Shown one piece after another: positions 24,000-35,395 of a stretch of 64,000 bases of DNA; positions within the stretch are counted from its first letter, which is position 1, and each line of letters opens with the position of its first letter. A program made the position numbers and the translations under genes. The notes below the pieces were generated by a model, which was not told the DNA's origin, made no database searches, and saw nothing but the letters and a program-made list of their open reading frames with translations. Source of the DNA: Pomphorhynchus laevis (lineage: Eukaryota; Acanthocephala; Palaeacanthocephala; Echinorhynchida; Pomphorhynchidae); assembly GCA_012934845.2 (NCBI GenBank), contig WNNJ02001791.1, positions 1-64,000 of the forward strand. The letters run 5' to 3'.

Positions 24000-24380
24000 C
24001 AAGGAACTTTTAAGCGCAAAAATAATAAACAACGGGCATGCCTCCGTTTTTACCCTCCGCTTGTTTCGTATTTTGTAGAAAGTAAACGAGAAAAGAAGAC
24101 GAAGTAGGAAAATGATTCTGAAAGAGAAAATATCTTGGAGTAAGTGGGAAATGGAAATCGACGAGAGGGGCGAATGATTGCAGATCCGGGGGCAAATTGA
24201 GGCGCAGGATACGTCTATATGCCTACTGTAAAGGGGACAGACAAGTATGGAAAATAAATCATTAGGTTTAATAGATGTGGAGACAGAGAGGGAGAAGAAA
24301 AATAATTCAAAAAGGGATTAAAGAGGGGAAAAGGGAGCGAAAGAAGGGTAAGGGTTTCAAAAGCGGCTACAAGGGTTCAA
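24000..24380. other. Purine-rich, less AT-rich block
   Basis: From about 24.06 to 24.37 kb the plus strand is dominated by A and G (GAGAAAAGAAGACGAAG, GGAGAAGAAAAATAATTC, GAGGGGAAAAGGGAGCG). Short frames on both strands are open, but I see no domain and no splice support. It may be a degenerate repeat or a transcribed untranslated region. Confidence 0.4.
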
Positions 24381-25873
24381 TTTTTAATCACAATATTTTC
24401 CACTATTACCGTATTTGTGTATTTGAATATATTTGGATATATTTGTATATTTTAAAACATTCAAATATATTCAAATCAAATATAATAATAAAGCCTAGTT
24501 TCTTGGAAGATTAGCGAATTTGGTGTGTCGTACCCTGAAAAGTTTACAAAGCAGTAAAAGTTTCAACGATATCTGTGAAGCATGTCTATTTTAATGTATC
24601 CTATTTTAGCGTGTCTATTTTAACCTATCTCTCCTTTTATGAGTTAATGATGTTTACAATCATCAAGACAAAACCTACAAAAGTATCTTTCTGCGTTAAA
24701 TTTCTACTATTGAAAAAGTATTTTCTACTATGAACAAGTTGTACCAGTAAGTTATTCAATAGTGATTACCACTATTGAATAACCCAGTCTGCGCTTTACA
24801 AATCTCCACATGCATTTATATTTTTGAAGAAAGCTGACAGCTTTTAGATCATCCCAGAAATCTTGTATCCGTAGGTGATAATAGGAAGCAATGACTTTGA
24901 AAAAACGTACATCCCTTCCGAATGTTTAAGAGTCGTTTATAGCGTAAAAAACGCAGTCAATTGACATTGATTACGGCATAACTGAGCTGGAAGATCCATC
25001 TAAAAGAGATAAAATAAAAGCGGACTGAGCGTTTTTTTTGCACAATACTTTTGTTACGGTTCTGATTTTTTAAACAATCCGATATGTATATAGAGCTCGG
25101 TTGTAATATCGCCTTTAACCACATCAGAGGACACCTTGACATGGCAATATATTAGCTCCTTATTAACATTATCAGCTCAGTGACACACAAATGTGTTCCA
25201 AAGTCCAAATATTTGTATATTTTATCACTAAATTAGCGTCGTAGAGACCGCAAATATAAATAACTTTAATAACATTATTTAATTGCCTTTTTGTATTTAA
25301 TAATATTATTTACGATATTAAAAAATTAAAAAATAATATTATTTACATGTTAATATTTTCAATATAATTATAATTAAAACAATTATTGCTGGTATAATAT
25401 TGATAATTTTTTATTATATTGGATAAATATAATATAAATATTTTTTATTATATCATTATAATAAAAAAGAATATTAAAATAAAATATTAAAACAAAATAT
25501 TTTAAAAGAATATTAAAGCAAAATATTAAAACAAAATATTTAAAAAATGACAAAACATAATATTAAAATAAAATATTAAAACAAAATATTTAAAAAAAAT
25601 ATTTTTTATTATATCATTATAATTCTTAACAAAGGATATAAATACAAAATAATTTCAGCTATATTCAAACCAAAATGTCTAGCTTTGTATTACTTCAATC
25701 GAATATTCCGATAAAAATCAATACTAAATTATTCTGAATATTTAAATTTCCCATTGAAACATTGTTAAAATGTTTTTGTTTGCAAAAGAGAAATTACCAT
25801 AATCTTATTACAAACAATTATAAATCACATAATATTTGCCATATTCGTTATTATTTATCGTCTCAAATGATAT
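24381..25873. other. AT-rich stretch with hairpin and low-complexity repeat
   Basis: A perfect 14-base inverted repeat lies at 24751-24764 and 24770-24783. At 25.43-25.62 kb there is low-complexity sequence built from AAAATATTAAAACA units, flanked by two copies of ATTTTTTATTATATCATTATAA (25.44 and 25.60 kb, quoted in part). A less AT-rich part at 24.80-25.15 kb has short open frames on the minus strand (25142-24957), without recognisable motif. Confidence 0.4.
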
Positions 25874-26260
25874 TTAATCAAAAGTTTTAACGTTATCACC
25901 TGACTCATTATTACGGTTATCTGATGAATCGTCATTATACGTTCGATTGGCATTGTCTGGCAAAACGATATTATCTGAGAGCACAGTATCATCTAGTTTA
26001 GTGGCATTAAATGTGTGGGTATTCTTGTCTAAGCGGAAGGTATTTTCATTTTTTGCAAAATTGCCATCTTTAGTTGACGGTTGTTGTAAAACGCTACAAA
26101 GAATTTTCTTAAAATGGTTACATTGATCGCAGTTTCTAAACAATCTTCTTTTTGTGTACTCAATAGATTCAGGATCTTTTACCAAATCTGCAATGGTGGT
26201 ACGAACTTCAAGTCGATTATTTGATTCATGAAGTTGATCGTTTAAAATCAGCATACGTTT
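25874..26260 (-). CDS. Terminal exon of an unidentified host gene
   Basis: On the minus strand an acceptor (TTTGTTTAG, ending at 26261) opens a frame of 128 codons to the stop at 25874. The first part looks folded ('RLEVRTTIADLVKDPESIEY', 'RRLFRNCDQCNHFKKILCSV'). The rest is Asn/Asp/Ser-rich low complexity ('DNANRTYNDDSSDNRNNESG'), likely disordered. An 'NCDQCNHF' cysteine pair might bind metal but is not diagnostic. The upstream exons were not found in the very AT-rich 26.3-27.5 kb. It is on the same strand as the small gene at 28531-28018, but that one has its own stop, so they are separate genes. Confidence 0.5.
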   Translation of the reverse strand, partial: KRMLILNDQLHESNNRLEVRTTIADLVKDPESIEYTKRRLFRNCDQCNHFKKILCSVLQQPSTKDGNFAKNENTFRLDKNTHTFNATKLDDTVLSDNIVLPDNANRTYNDDSSDNRNNESGDNVKTFD

Positions 26261-28017
26261 CTAAACAAATTTTGAAACTACAACTTTGTAAATTTAGACA
26301 AATAGACCTTTTAAAATTTATGCAATTTTTAAAATATCTAAAACGATTTTAAAGCTAAAATTTTAATATTAAAATTTTTATTTTTGATAGCAAAATTACA
26401 GTTTTTAAATTGATTTAAATGTTTTAGGCTTTACATCATTTGAGGATATAAATATAATAGTTAAAATCATTATAATTATTTTATATGAATAATTTTATAT
26501 AAAATACAAAAATATAATATATTTTATATAGCATTTATAAATATTATAAACTTAATTTAATTAAAATGTATAAATATATTTGTTTTTATATTTTATATTT
26601 AAAAATATATTTTATTATAAATAAAATATAAAAATTTTTATTTTGAATAATTTTTTAATTTTATTATACTAATATTTTATATATGATAATTTGACATTTA
26701 TATTATAATAAATCATACTTAAGTAATAGGTACATTTTATACAATTTTGTTTGCATTACTTATAAAATCATTTGCCTCATTATTAAAATATCTTACAAAA
26801 TTAAAATTATTAAAATTATTCTGAAATAATTAATACTTAAATTTATTCTTCACATTTATATTTCTTATTTCCACTAAATCGTAGCTGTGATTTAAATATC
26901 AAAACTTTAATTTATAATAATAATTTATGCTCATTAAATAAATAATTTAAAAGGCATAAATTATTAAACGATAAGTTATATGACAATTGCTGTTGAAATA
27001 TCATTATATTTTAAGATTTTACGTTCAGAGAGAATCTTCATGTGTCGAACACTACGACAAATTAAACGCATTTAATCTTTGTGTACCTTCCAAGTTTCAA
27101 TGCAGAATGATTATATTGCAATTTGTTGAATGAGCATAGTCATAAAATGCGAGTTGGTTTCCTGTTGCTAGCGAGCGGCACTTGACTTTGTGCCATGTAT
27201 AAAAACTCTGCTGATAAATATAGTTGAAGGATGCAATGTCTGGTATTATAGTCTGGTATTATATAATCTCGTATTATATCGACTATATGTTATAATAATA
27301 TATTCTATATTATTATATATTATATTACATATTATATAATATTATTTATCTATAATCAAAACAATATAGAATATTATATGTAGAATATATTATTTTTTAA
27401 TATTTAAACCATAAAAGTATTATTAAAATTTTTATTAGTTAAGCCATTAATTATTTTTTAAATATATTCACAAAACTTTAGGGTATTTTGGAAGTAGTCT
27501 TTTAAGATTTTGATTACAAAATCTTAAAAGTGGCTGATTTTTTCAATGAAAAAGACTTAAAGCGACGATAACTTTTATTTGCTGTAAGTCTATTGATTGA
27601 AGTAAAACAATAGTTGCATAACAAAAAATAGTAAATTCTCTGGTATTTATCTGAATAATTTAATTCACTAGTAGAGATCACAGGCAGAGATTTAAACAAG
27701 TGATTTCAAAATTCAATCATTGTACTGGTAATAATTTGGGTTAAAATCAGTTAAAGTGGTATACTTAATCAATTTTATGATAATTGGATAGATATCAATT
27801 TTATTTGAATGAAAACTTTAATTTATCTTAATATTATAATTAAATTTAACATTAAAATGTTATTAAAAATAAAAATTGAACTTGTATTGAATTAAAATTG
27901 TTACTTAAACGTAACATTTTATTAAAAGAATTTTATTTTAAAAATTTAATTCAAATTAAATGACATTTAATTAATTTGTTTCCGATTAGATAAAAATTCA
28001 TTTAATTTCCAATTAAA
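26261..28017. other. AT-rich intergenic or intronic stretch
   Basis: Mostly above the local average AT content. It contains a perfect 15-base inverted repeat around 27499-27530 and a slightly GC-richer patch at 27.02-27.20 kb ending in TATAAAAA. A minus-strand frame at 27699-27514 is open for 61 codons but has no splice support; it could hold a missing exon of the 25874-26260 gene. Confidence 0.35.
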
Positions 28018-28531
28018 TCAAAGTTGTACCAATTCTTCTTCTAAACGGGCATGTGTAATTCTGAATTTCTTAACTGCCTTATTCAATGCAGTCTGTGTTT
28101 CGGCAATGCTTCTGTATTAAAAAGTCGAAATTGGTTAAAGTCATTTTTTAAATCAAAAATTACTGATCGATTGTCGGATGAATATCACTATGAAATAGAG
28201 AGAAAACGAAGTTCATAAAGCTAATTAATGACTTAGCACTTACGCGAAAAAGTCGAATCCTCTACTAATCTGTCTTTTGTATATATCCACTATCTCCTAT
28301 GAAATATTCGTAATGATAAACTGTAAATAAAAGATTTTAAATTACATATATATCATTTTCCATACACTTGTATAGCTGTTTACACCTAGGTTGTTGGGTT
28401 TCACCATCATCTATATCATTTTGTTCGAAAGGCATTGTTGTCGTAAGGAGTCGCCTGGCATACTGAACTCGCCTTGATATTGTTTCGGGGTTCTCGGTAT
28501 AAATATTGGTCTGCACTGAGTACAGATGCAT
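28018..28531 (-). CDS. Small unidentified three-exon gene, 110 residues
   Basis: Exons on the minus strand: 28531-28346, 28296-28244, 28111-28018. The introns are 49 and 132 nt with good GT-AG signals (GTAAGT at 28243). Phases 0 and 2 match and the total of 333 nt is a multiple of three, with an ATG start and TGA stop. The product begins 'MHLYSVQTNIYTENPETISR', then 'VQYARRLLTTTMPFEQNDID', 'IVDIYKRQISRGFDFFA', and ends in a likely coiled-coil helix 'TALNKAVKKFRITHARLEEE'. Size and helical tail recall small subunits of multi-protein complexes, but I cannot assign it. Confidence 0.65.
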
Positions 28532-28916
28532 GGCTTTTTAATTAAAATATTCGGATATTAGTGAGAATTTATATTTATTTGATCAAATTATTGAAATAGT
28601 TTTCTATTTGGAAAACACTCAATATTGGAAATTAATATTTCCAATATTGAATAGAGTTTATATTATAATAGAGTTTATATTACAAATATTATAAGATTTA
28701 CTCTATAAAGTATTTGATATAACTGTATTAGCAAAATAATAATTTTAGATTGATTATTACATAATTAAATTACATTAAATCAAATTACATTAAATTACAT
28801 TAGCAATATGTCAAATATTATTGTTCAATTTAAATGGATTAAGGCTGATTAAATTATTTAAATTGAAACACTGAATTGCGAATTCAATGTTTTGTTTAAT
28901 CAATGTTTGCGACCAG

Positions 28917-29489
28917 AGATATATATCGAAAATATATCACTAAACCAATTTGACGAATTCCATCCATTCCAAGAAAAACAACAGCTTAGTGGGGCAGTTG
29001 ACAGGTAACTATAAGATGTATTTGTAAATGACGTTCTAAGACGCGCAAAGACAACGTAGTTAGCTCATAACATTTAATCGACCGACAACAGACATCGTTG
29101 ACGATTGCTGGAACCCACCACTGATGTACAATATTGTGGCTATATAATCGATTAACTGCAACCAGGATTCACTGCAAGAATATGCAATTTTAATCTCTCG
29201 CCTCGATTGAGCTACAATTTCTTACAATAAACATGTGTCGCTTCGCAGAATTTTGGCTATCATTCGATGAGTGCTAATTCATACTAAGACATGTACTGGT
29301 GGATGAAAACAAGTTATCACCTGAAAACGTAAGTACACACTTAATTTTTTTGGGTTGACTACGAAAACATCTATGAAGCTTGAAAGAAATGCGGTATTAG
29401 AATTATTGATAGTTGAATACGTTAATAGGAGATTAATGCTTAAACAAGGATGTAAAGATGCATTTATTGGTCGTGTTGAATCTAAATGA
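28917..29489 (+). CDS. Unidentified spliced gene (3' three exons)
   Basis: Exons 28917-29004, 29289-29328 and 29379-29489 (TGA at 29487). Introns are 284 and 50 nt, with GTAACT and GTAAGT donors and matching phases 2 and 0. Product segments: 'YIENISLNQFDEFHPFQEKQ', 'HVLVDENKLSPEN', 'AVLELLIVEYVNRRLMLKQG', ending 'KDAFIGRVESK'. The first listed exon starts in phase 1, so the start is upstream and unresolved; the divergent gene at 28531-28018 limits the space to a few hundred bases. No family recognised. Confidence 0.5.
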
Positions 29490-29885
29490 TCAAGAAGATA
29501 ACATTTTTTTTGTATTAACAGCTATTAAGTCATTTTTCAATTGCTAGTTCGCTACGTGTTGTAACCAGCTTTGCCAAGCATATTGCATCAGGGAATAACT
29601 GAGATGGCTTTATCTGCGACAAGGGTTTTAAGGAGGTTGTGGGGTAAAGTTGTTTGTGATCCAGTAACTGAACCGTGTAAAGTAAATTATAGTGATGATT
29701 GTGTCGTTTTGTGTGATGCCAGCAGTATTACCCTGTGTATTTCGTTGGAAATTGTTGAACGTATTGCTGAGGGTGCTGCTTGGCTATGCAAAGTCAATGT
29801 TTTTCTTCGTATTAACGATGTTGAACTAGAAACCGCCCCTAGTGGTATAAGTCTAGCCATCAAATAGAAGCGTTCCAACATTATG

Positions 29886-29900
29886 ACCGATTCGAAATCT
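29886..29900. repeat. Target-site duplication, left copy
   Basis: ACCGATTCGAAATCT, identical to 33083-33097; together they bound the RTE insertion. Confidence 0.9.
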
Positions 29901-32900
29901 TCTTCTTCTTCTTAGCGTTTATCCCGTATGACGGGGTCCGCTTGCCACGATCGTTGACGCCAAAATGCCTTCTTTGCTGCGTCTTTGGGCGTGAGTCCGA
30001 CCATTTTCATGTCCTTAAGAAGGGTATCCATCCATCTTTTCTGTGGTCTTCCTATTGGTCTCTTTCCGTCGACCTCGATTTGAAATGGTGCCTGCGCTAA
30101 TGTGTTCACGTCTGCCCTCATTACATGTCCATACCATCGCAGCCTTGATTCTCTCAGTTTGTCTGCTATGGGTGCTACGCCAAATCGCTTGCGGATGTCT
30201 TCGTTACGGACATGATCTAGGCGAGTCTTTCCTGCGATCCACCTTAGCATTTTGGTTTCCATGCATCCAAGCTTACGTTCTGCTTCTGCTGTCATTGCCC
30301 AGCACTCAGCACCGTACATTGCTACAGGCCGTATTACGCTTCTGTAGAACTTCGATTTGAGTTTGTCTGGCATGCGTTTGTCGCACAAAACTCCAGTGGC
30401 TGCTCTCCATTTTGTCCAGCTTGCGTTGATGCGAGTGGTGACGTCTTTTGCCACTCCTCCTGTGCTGGAGATGACTGATCCCAGATATTTGAACGCAGTT
30501 GTCTTTGGCAGAAGCACGCCATTAACTGATATGCTTACATATTCGTTCTGGTTCGTCGTCATGTACTCTGTTTTGGCTGTGTTCAGTTTCAACCCAAACT
30601 GTGCCAGGCGATCGTGCCATTGCTGAACTTGTTGCTCGAGGTCATGTTTGTCTTTAGATACCAGCATAACATCGTCGGCATACAGGATGGTCCATGGTGC
30701 TTGTCTTAGAAGGTCTTTCGTAATCACGTCCATAACTATGATGAATAGTAATGGGGAGAGTGCAGATCCTTGGTGCACACCGACTGAGATTGGAAATTCT
30801 CTGGATTTTCCCGCTGCTGTTAGCACATTGCTCGTCGTTCCTTTGTACAACATCTTCACCCATTCGATCAATTCCTCCGGTACTTTTCTGCGTCTCAAAG
30901 CGTACCATATAAGCTTATGAGGTACTCTGTCGAACGCTTTCTCAAGGTCCAGAAAAGCTACATGGAGGGGCTGCTTCTTCTCTCTGTGCTTTTCAAGGAG
31001 TAGTCTGGCTGAGTGTATTGCATCGATGGCTCCACAGTTGCGCACAAAGCCTGCCTGGTTGACACTTAGTTTGACGGAGTCACGGATTCTCTTGTCGAGC
31101 ACTCTCTCGAAGATTTTCATGGTGTGACTGAGAAGACGAATTGGGCGGTAGTTTTCACAATCTGCTGGGCTTCCTTTCTGCTTCCAGATTGGGATAGTTA
31201 TGCTTCGACTCCAGTCTTCTGGCACCTCTTTTGCGTCAACAATCTTCTGGAGAAAATTAGTTAGCCATGGTGTCCACTCATCCGGATTGATTCTCCAGAA
31301 GTCCACCGCTAAATCATCGGGTCCGTTGGCTTTACCCGGCTTCATCTTCATCATTGCCTCTCTGACCTCTGCACCATTGAGTGGATCGACTTGTGTGTGA
31401 TTTGGAGTCCCCTCTGGTATTGGTGGATGTTCAAACTCTTCTGTAAAGATGGCTTTAAAATATCTTCTCCATCTCTCCAGCACGTCTTGTGGGTGTATAA
31501 TGAGTTTTCCCTGCTCATTGCTGATACCATGGAACTTCTCGATGTCTGCTGCCTTCTTCCGTCTTGAACGGGCTAGTCGGTACACGCCTTTTTCTCCTTC
31601 TCGAGTGTCGAGCTTTTGGTAGAGGTTATCTAGGTGGTTACTCCTAGCAATAGCCACTTGTTTCCTTGCTTTCTTTTTCGCTCGGTGATATTCATCTTTG
31701 TTCTCCTGTGTTTGTGCTATCCGGAGAGCCTTGTATGAATTTTTCTTTGCCTTCACTGCGTCTTTGACCTCTTCTGTCCAAAACCAAGTTTCTTTGTCGA
31801 TGTATTTTTGACATGGCTTGGTGGATCCGAGTATGTGCTTTGCAGCTAGGTGGATCGTGCAGCGCAACGCGGTCCAGGTGTCCTGTACTCCATGTATGCT
31901 AGGTAGTCTTATCCGGGCCAGCTTTGCCTTTGTTCCAACTGTGTCTTCTTCCCTCAGTTTCCACCACTTGATTCGGCTCGTCTTTGTTTGTTCTGGCCTC
32001 GGTTTACGGGGGACTTCAATTTTCAGGTCACATATCAGTGGCTTATGTTGAGTCGCTGTGGTCTCTGATGGAATGACCTTTGTGTCTAGCACCGTCTTCT
32101 TGTGTTTTCGCCTCACCAGGACAAAATCAATTTGCGACTTCCTGATTTGTGAGCCCGTTCCATGGTAATATGTGTACAGGTGGCTCGGCCTTTTTGTGAA
32201 GTTGGTGTTGGTGATGGTGAGGTTGTGCGTAGTTGCAAACTCCAGTAGTTGTTCCCCTTCTGCGTTCTTCTCACCTATGCCATATCCACCGTGACATTCA
32301 CTCTCATCCGTCTGTCCAACATGGGCATTCATATCACCGGCTATGATCACATAGTCTTCTTCGGGGACTTCTGCCATCTTTTCATCTAGCATTTCCCAGA
32401 AGTCCAGCTTCTCTTTATCTGTGCATCCTGTTTGAGGAGCGTACACAGAGAAGTAGTGTACGGTCGTTTCGCATAATGCCAGCTTAATCTTCATCAACCT
32501 CCCAGTGTATCGCGTCACTTCGCACACTTGGTCTCTGAGTCTCTCTGCTACGACAATGGCTACTCCGTTTCGTGCTGTCTCAGTTCCCATATAATACAGT
32601 TTGTATCCGTCTCCAATTTCCTTGGCTTTTCCGCCCTTCCATTTAGTCTCTTGTATTGCAAGAATGTCAATCTTTCTCCTCTTTAGGTCAGCTGCAATTT
32701 CTCGAGATTTACCCGTCAGTGTTCCTACGTTGAGCGTTGCAACTCGTACGTATGATTGGGCCAGATCACTTGCGTCTCGGCGTCGTCCTTCCGTCGTGAA
32801 CCCTCGCTTATTTGCCGAACAGACCGGGTCTTGTCTGATCGCACATCCTCGTGAATTTTTCGAACAGGCCGGATGGCACCTCCTGAACGCGTCGTCTACA

Positions 32901-33082
32901 GAGGACGCCTTAGTATTGGCGGGGTCATTTTGATTAAACTTTATCATGGTTTGATGGTTGCGACAATTGTTTTCCCGACCGGCTGCCGCATGCCTGTCGT
33001 CGGTAAGGTCCGCGTTTGGTTCACGCTCACAGAGAGTAAGCGTTATCCAGTGGCACCACGAGGAGGAACGGACCGTACCACC
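29901..33082 (-). mobile_element. Full-length-looking, young RTE-clade LINE
   Basis: 3.18 kb bounded by identical 15-base target-site duplications (29886-29900 and 33083-33097). The 3' end, on the minus strand, finishes in a short AAG repeat instead of a poly(A), as is usual for RTE elements. It holds one long open frame with an apurinic endonuclease and a reverse transcriptase. Base composition is near balanced, in sharp contrast to the AT-rich host. It is inserted in a Gypsy RNase H fossil. The identical duplications and uninterrupted frame point to a recent insertion. Confidence 0.95.
29912..32947 (-). CDS. RTE endonuclease / reverse transcriptase polyprotein, intact frame
   Basis: The frame is open from 33130, but its first 16 codons lie in the flanking duplication and host DNA, so the Met at 32947 is the first plausible start inside the element (1011 residues). 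An endonuclease/exonuclease/phosphatase (APE) domain spans roughly residues 68-320: 'VATLNVGTLTG', 'ILAIQETKW', 'IIAGDMNAHVG', 'SQIDFVLVRR'. The reverse-transcriptase domain follows with 'NYRPIRLLSHTMKIFERVL', 'FLDLEKAFDRVPH', 'HQGSALSPLLF' and the catalytic 'YADDV' near residue 756. The C-terminal 'RLRWYGHVMR' is typical of this clade. It nicks target DNA and primes reverse transcription there. Catalytic boxes all look intact, so the copy could be active. Confidence 0.97.
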   Translation of the reverse strand: MIKFNQNDPANTKASSVDDAFRRCHPACSKNSRGCAIRQDPVCSANKRGFTTEGRRRDASDLAQSYVRVATLNVGTLTGKSREIAADLKRRKIDILAIQETKWKGGKAKEIGDGYKLYYMGTETARNGVAIVVAERLRDQVCEVTRYTGRLMKIKLALCETTVHYFSVYAPQTGCTDKEKLDFWEMLDEKMAEVPEEDYVIIAGDMNAHVGQTDESECHGGYGIGEKNAEGEQLLEFATTHNLTITNTNFTKRPSHLYTYYHGTGSQIRKSQIDFVLVRRKHKKTVLDTKVIPSETTATQHKPLICDLKIEVPRKPRPEQTKTSRIKWWKLREEDTVGTKAKLARIRLPSIHGVQDTWTALRCTIHLAAKHILGSTKPCQKYIDKETWFWTEEVKDAVKAKKNSYKALRIAQTQENKDEYHRAKKKARKQVAIARSNHLDNLYQKLDTREGEKGVYRLARSRRKKAADIEKFHGISNEQGKLIIHPQDVLERWRRYFKAIFTEEFEHPPIPEGTPNHTQVDPLNGAEVREAMMKMKPGKANGPDDLAVDFWRINPDEWTPWLTNFLQKIVDAKEVPEDWSRSITIPIWKQKGSPADCENYRPIRLLSHTMKIFERVLDKRIRDSVKLSVNQAGFVRNCGAIDAIHSARLLLEKHREKKQPLHVAFLDLEKAFDRVPHKLIWYALRRRKVPEELIEWVKMLYKGTTSNVLTAAGKSREFPISVGVHQGSALSPLLFIIVMDVITKDLLRQAPWTILYADDVMLVSKDKHDLEQQVQQWHDRLAQFGLKLNTAKTEYMTTNQNEYVSISVNGVLLPKTTAFKYLGSVISSTGGVAKDVTTRINASWTKWRAATGVLCDKRMPDKLKSKFYRSVIRPVAMYGAECWAMTAEAERKLGCMETKMLRWIAGKTRLDHVRNEDIRKRFGVAPIADKLRESRLRWYGHVMRADVNTLAQAPFQIEVDGKRPIGRPQKRWMDTLLKDMKMVGLTPKDAAKKAFWRQRSWQADPVIRDKR

Positions 33083-33097
33083 ACCGATTCGAAATCT
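33083..33097. repeat. Target-site duplication, right copy
   Basis: ACCGATTCGAAATCT, identical to the copy at 29886-29900. Confidence 0.9.
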
Positions 33098-33135
33098 GTT
33101 TGCTATTTTGTTACAGTTTTGTTTAATCAATAATT

Positions 33136-34845
33136 ATGATCAGTAATCTATGTAAAATATGGTTTCATAAGTGGCATTATAATCATTTCAAATTAAATAA
33201 AAACTGCTGATTTTTGCTGGATAACGAATTATACTGACGAATTTTCTTTAACGAATATGCTTTATGGTTTATTTGCCAGTACATAAATCAGTAGAATAAA
33301 GTCCCAAACAAGCACTCGATCCTAATAAACAACTAATATTGTTTCAAAATATTGGTTTTAAACTAATATTTTTTAAAAACATACGCTTGATTATACAGAA
33401 ATCATATTTTGATACCGATATACACGTGTGTAAGGTTAAAAATTTGATAAAATTAATAAAAAATAAATAAAAATTAATAGATATTGATAAGTTGGTAAAT
33501 AAAAATTCTAATGTAAAATTTAATTAAAAATAACCTTTTGATTATATGATCAATTTGTAACAATCGAACAATTTATTTGTTCAAATTCTATTTCATTCGA
33601 TTTCAAAAGAAAGTATTAATTTACTTGACATTAGATTATACACAAATTACATAGATATTCTACAATATTTAAATACACCACAATGTACTTTTACATCATT
33701 TAATTCGTGTTGTTTAGATTTATTAATACTTTGTAATATTATCATAACATTTTAAACATCGCAAATAAAATAATATATTTATTTAAAATATGCATTAATT
33801 TCTATATTTATTACGGATAACTTATATATTGCACACTATTCGTTATCATTATGATACCGTTGTCCGACATTACGCTGTCGACATTTAGCCATTAATGCAA
33901 TCTTAATTTGGCATTGTATATATACAATAATTAAATAAATTATTATATTTATTTAATTATGGTATTTTATATTCAAATATTTAAATATTAATTATATATA
34001 TTGAATTTATCAATTATTTCTTAATTACTTTATAATCAAATTATATATTTATTATAATTTCGTATTATAAATTTTTAAAGCAATTTTGTCTTCTTTTGAT
34101 AAACATATAGATTCGGTGATGATGATACTTTCGAGATACGTCTTCAGACGTATACTGATATAATGAGTAGGAAACTCATTTTTGGTTTTATGAACTCTGT
34201 GATGTCTATACCTTAATTTGATCGTCAATCATAACTATCCATCGTCAACCTTACTTTATATACCACACTGAAGAACAGAGTTGAGTCGGGCTCTAGGGAA
34301 CCATTATCAATGCTTTTTTAATAAAAAAAAAGCATTGATAAAGCATACCTTGGTGTTCAAATATATTTTTATTTATATTTTTATGTATAAATTAATTATG
34401 TATTGATTAGAATTGCTTAGCTATAGGTTAGCATTTATCATGAATGCTTTCAAATGTCATACTTTCAATATAAATTTAAGGAAAAATTGTCGAACAAGAA
34501 GCATAAACGTGAAATGCTTTTTGATTAAAGTGCAAAAAATAAGCTTAGTTTATTACCATATTGTGATCAGTCTAATATATATTTATATAATATATACATT
34601 GAATATATAATATATTAATATATTAAATATATTATATATTTAATATGTAATTTATTATATTTTATTAAATATATAATGCTATATTAAATATTGTGAAATA
34701 TATTATGAAATCTATAATGTAGATTATACCTTTCAATTTCGATGTTGACATCAAATAAAAAATAAAATTGAAAATCGGTTAAATTAAATAGATATAAATT
34801 GAACAGAATTTTTAGCAACATACATTACGAAGATGATTATATTTT
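33136..34845. other. AT-rich intergenic stretch
   Basis: No gene assembled. An imperfect inverted repeat at 34.30-34.35 kb (TATCAATGCTTTTTT and its complement) is the main structure. A patch at 34.10-34.16 kb contains GTCTTCAGACG and resembles a decayed hairpin motif. A plus-strand frame from 34413 is open for 65 codons but has no splice support. Confidence 0.4.
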
Positions 34846-35085
34846 TTAAAAGTAAAATTTTATTTTAAGGTACTGCAAACATGATAAATCACACGTTTAT
34901 TGAGTTTTTCCCATGAAAACGTTATTTTAGTTATTAACACACACGATGTAATTATATCATAAACGTTTCGCACATTTATTCTATGTTTAAATTTTGATTG
35001 TGAGTACGCCTCTAGACAGACTAGAAAATGCAGTGCGAATACATTCAAAAAGAAATACTTCGATACCTAGAATTGTATCATTTGT
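34846..35085 (-). CDS. 3' exons of a possible unidentified minus-strand gene
   Basis: On the minus strand an exon ends at 35067 (donor GTATCG). The next runs 35020-34965 and the last 34872-34846 (TAA). The introns are 46 and 92 nt with acceptors TTTTCTAG and GTTTGCAG, and phases 1 and 0 match. Product segments: 'IVTNDTIL', 'CLEAYSQSKFKHRINVRN', 'YLKIKFYF'. The 5' limit of the first exon (about 35085) and everything upstream are unresolved. Support is splice phase and intron size only. Confidence 0.35.
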
Positions 35086-35395
35086 GACGATGCTTCGATA
35101 TCATCTGAATATATCCTTTATTCTAAATCTGCATACTTATTTGAATTTTGTTTGAAGTTATCGATTTAATTTTTTCTCATCACCTATTTTTATATTTAAT
35201 CTGCAAATAAACGAATGCAAACATTAACTTTTGTATTACTTTTTATTTTATGTTAATTATTTAGATTTTAAAGGCCCAAAGATCTGTTTTTATGATTTAT
35301 TGTAGATCATGCTGTATACAAATGTTTATTTGATTTGAGATTTTTTATGAACATTGATTATGTAATATAATATGGAATAAGCTTACAACACTTAC

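Larger units (their letters stand above)
29540..33135 (+). mobile_element. Fossil Gypsy-type (LTR) retrotransposon fragment, RNase H region, split by a LINE
   Basis: From about 29571 to 29885 the plus strand encodes a stretch with 'VVLCDASS', 'LEIVERIAEGAAWL' and 'INDVELE', the signature of the RNase H domain of Gypsy-type LTR retrotransposons. A few dozen bases of the same domain ('TDSKS') resume after 33097, beyond the inserted RTE LINE. Only this small part of the element is present, without LTRs, and it is broken. The host element is older than the LINE inside it. Confidence 0.65.

Noticed and set aside
30043-33146. Plus-strand open frames across the RTE (for example 31200-31400, 32601-32933)
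   Set aside because: Antisense shadows of the long intact RTE frame; such shadows are expected in less AT-rich coding DNA.
34100-34160. Another hairpin motif around GTCTTCAGACG
   Set aside because: CTGAAGA is present, but the stem and GAAA spacing do not fit the other sites.
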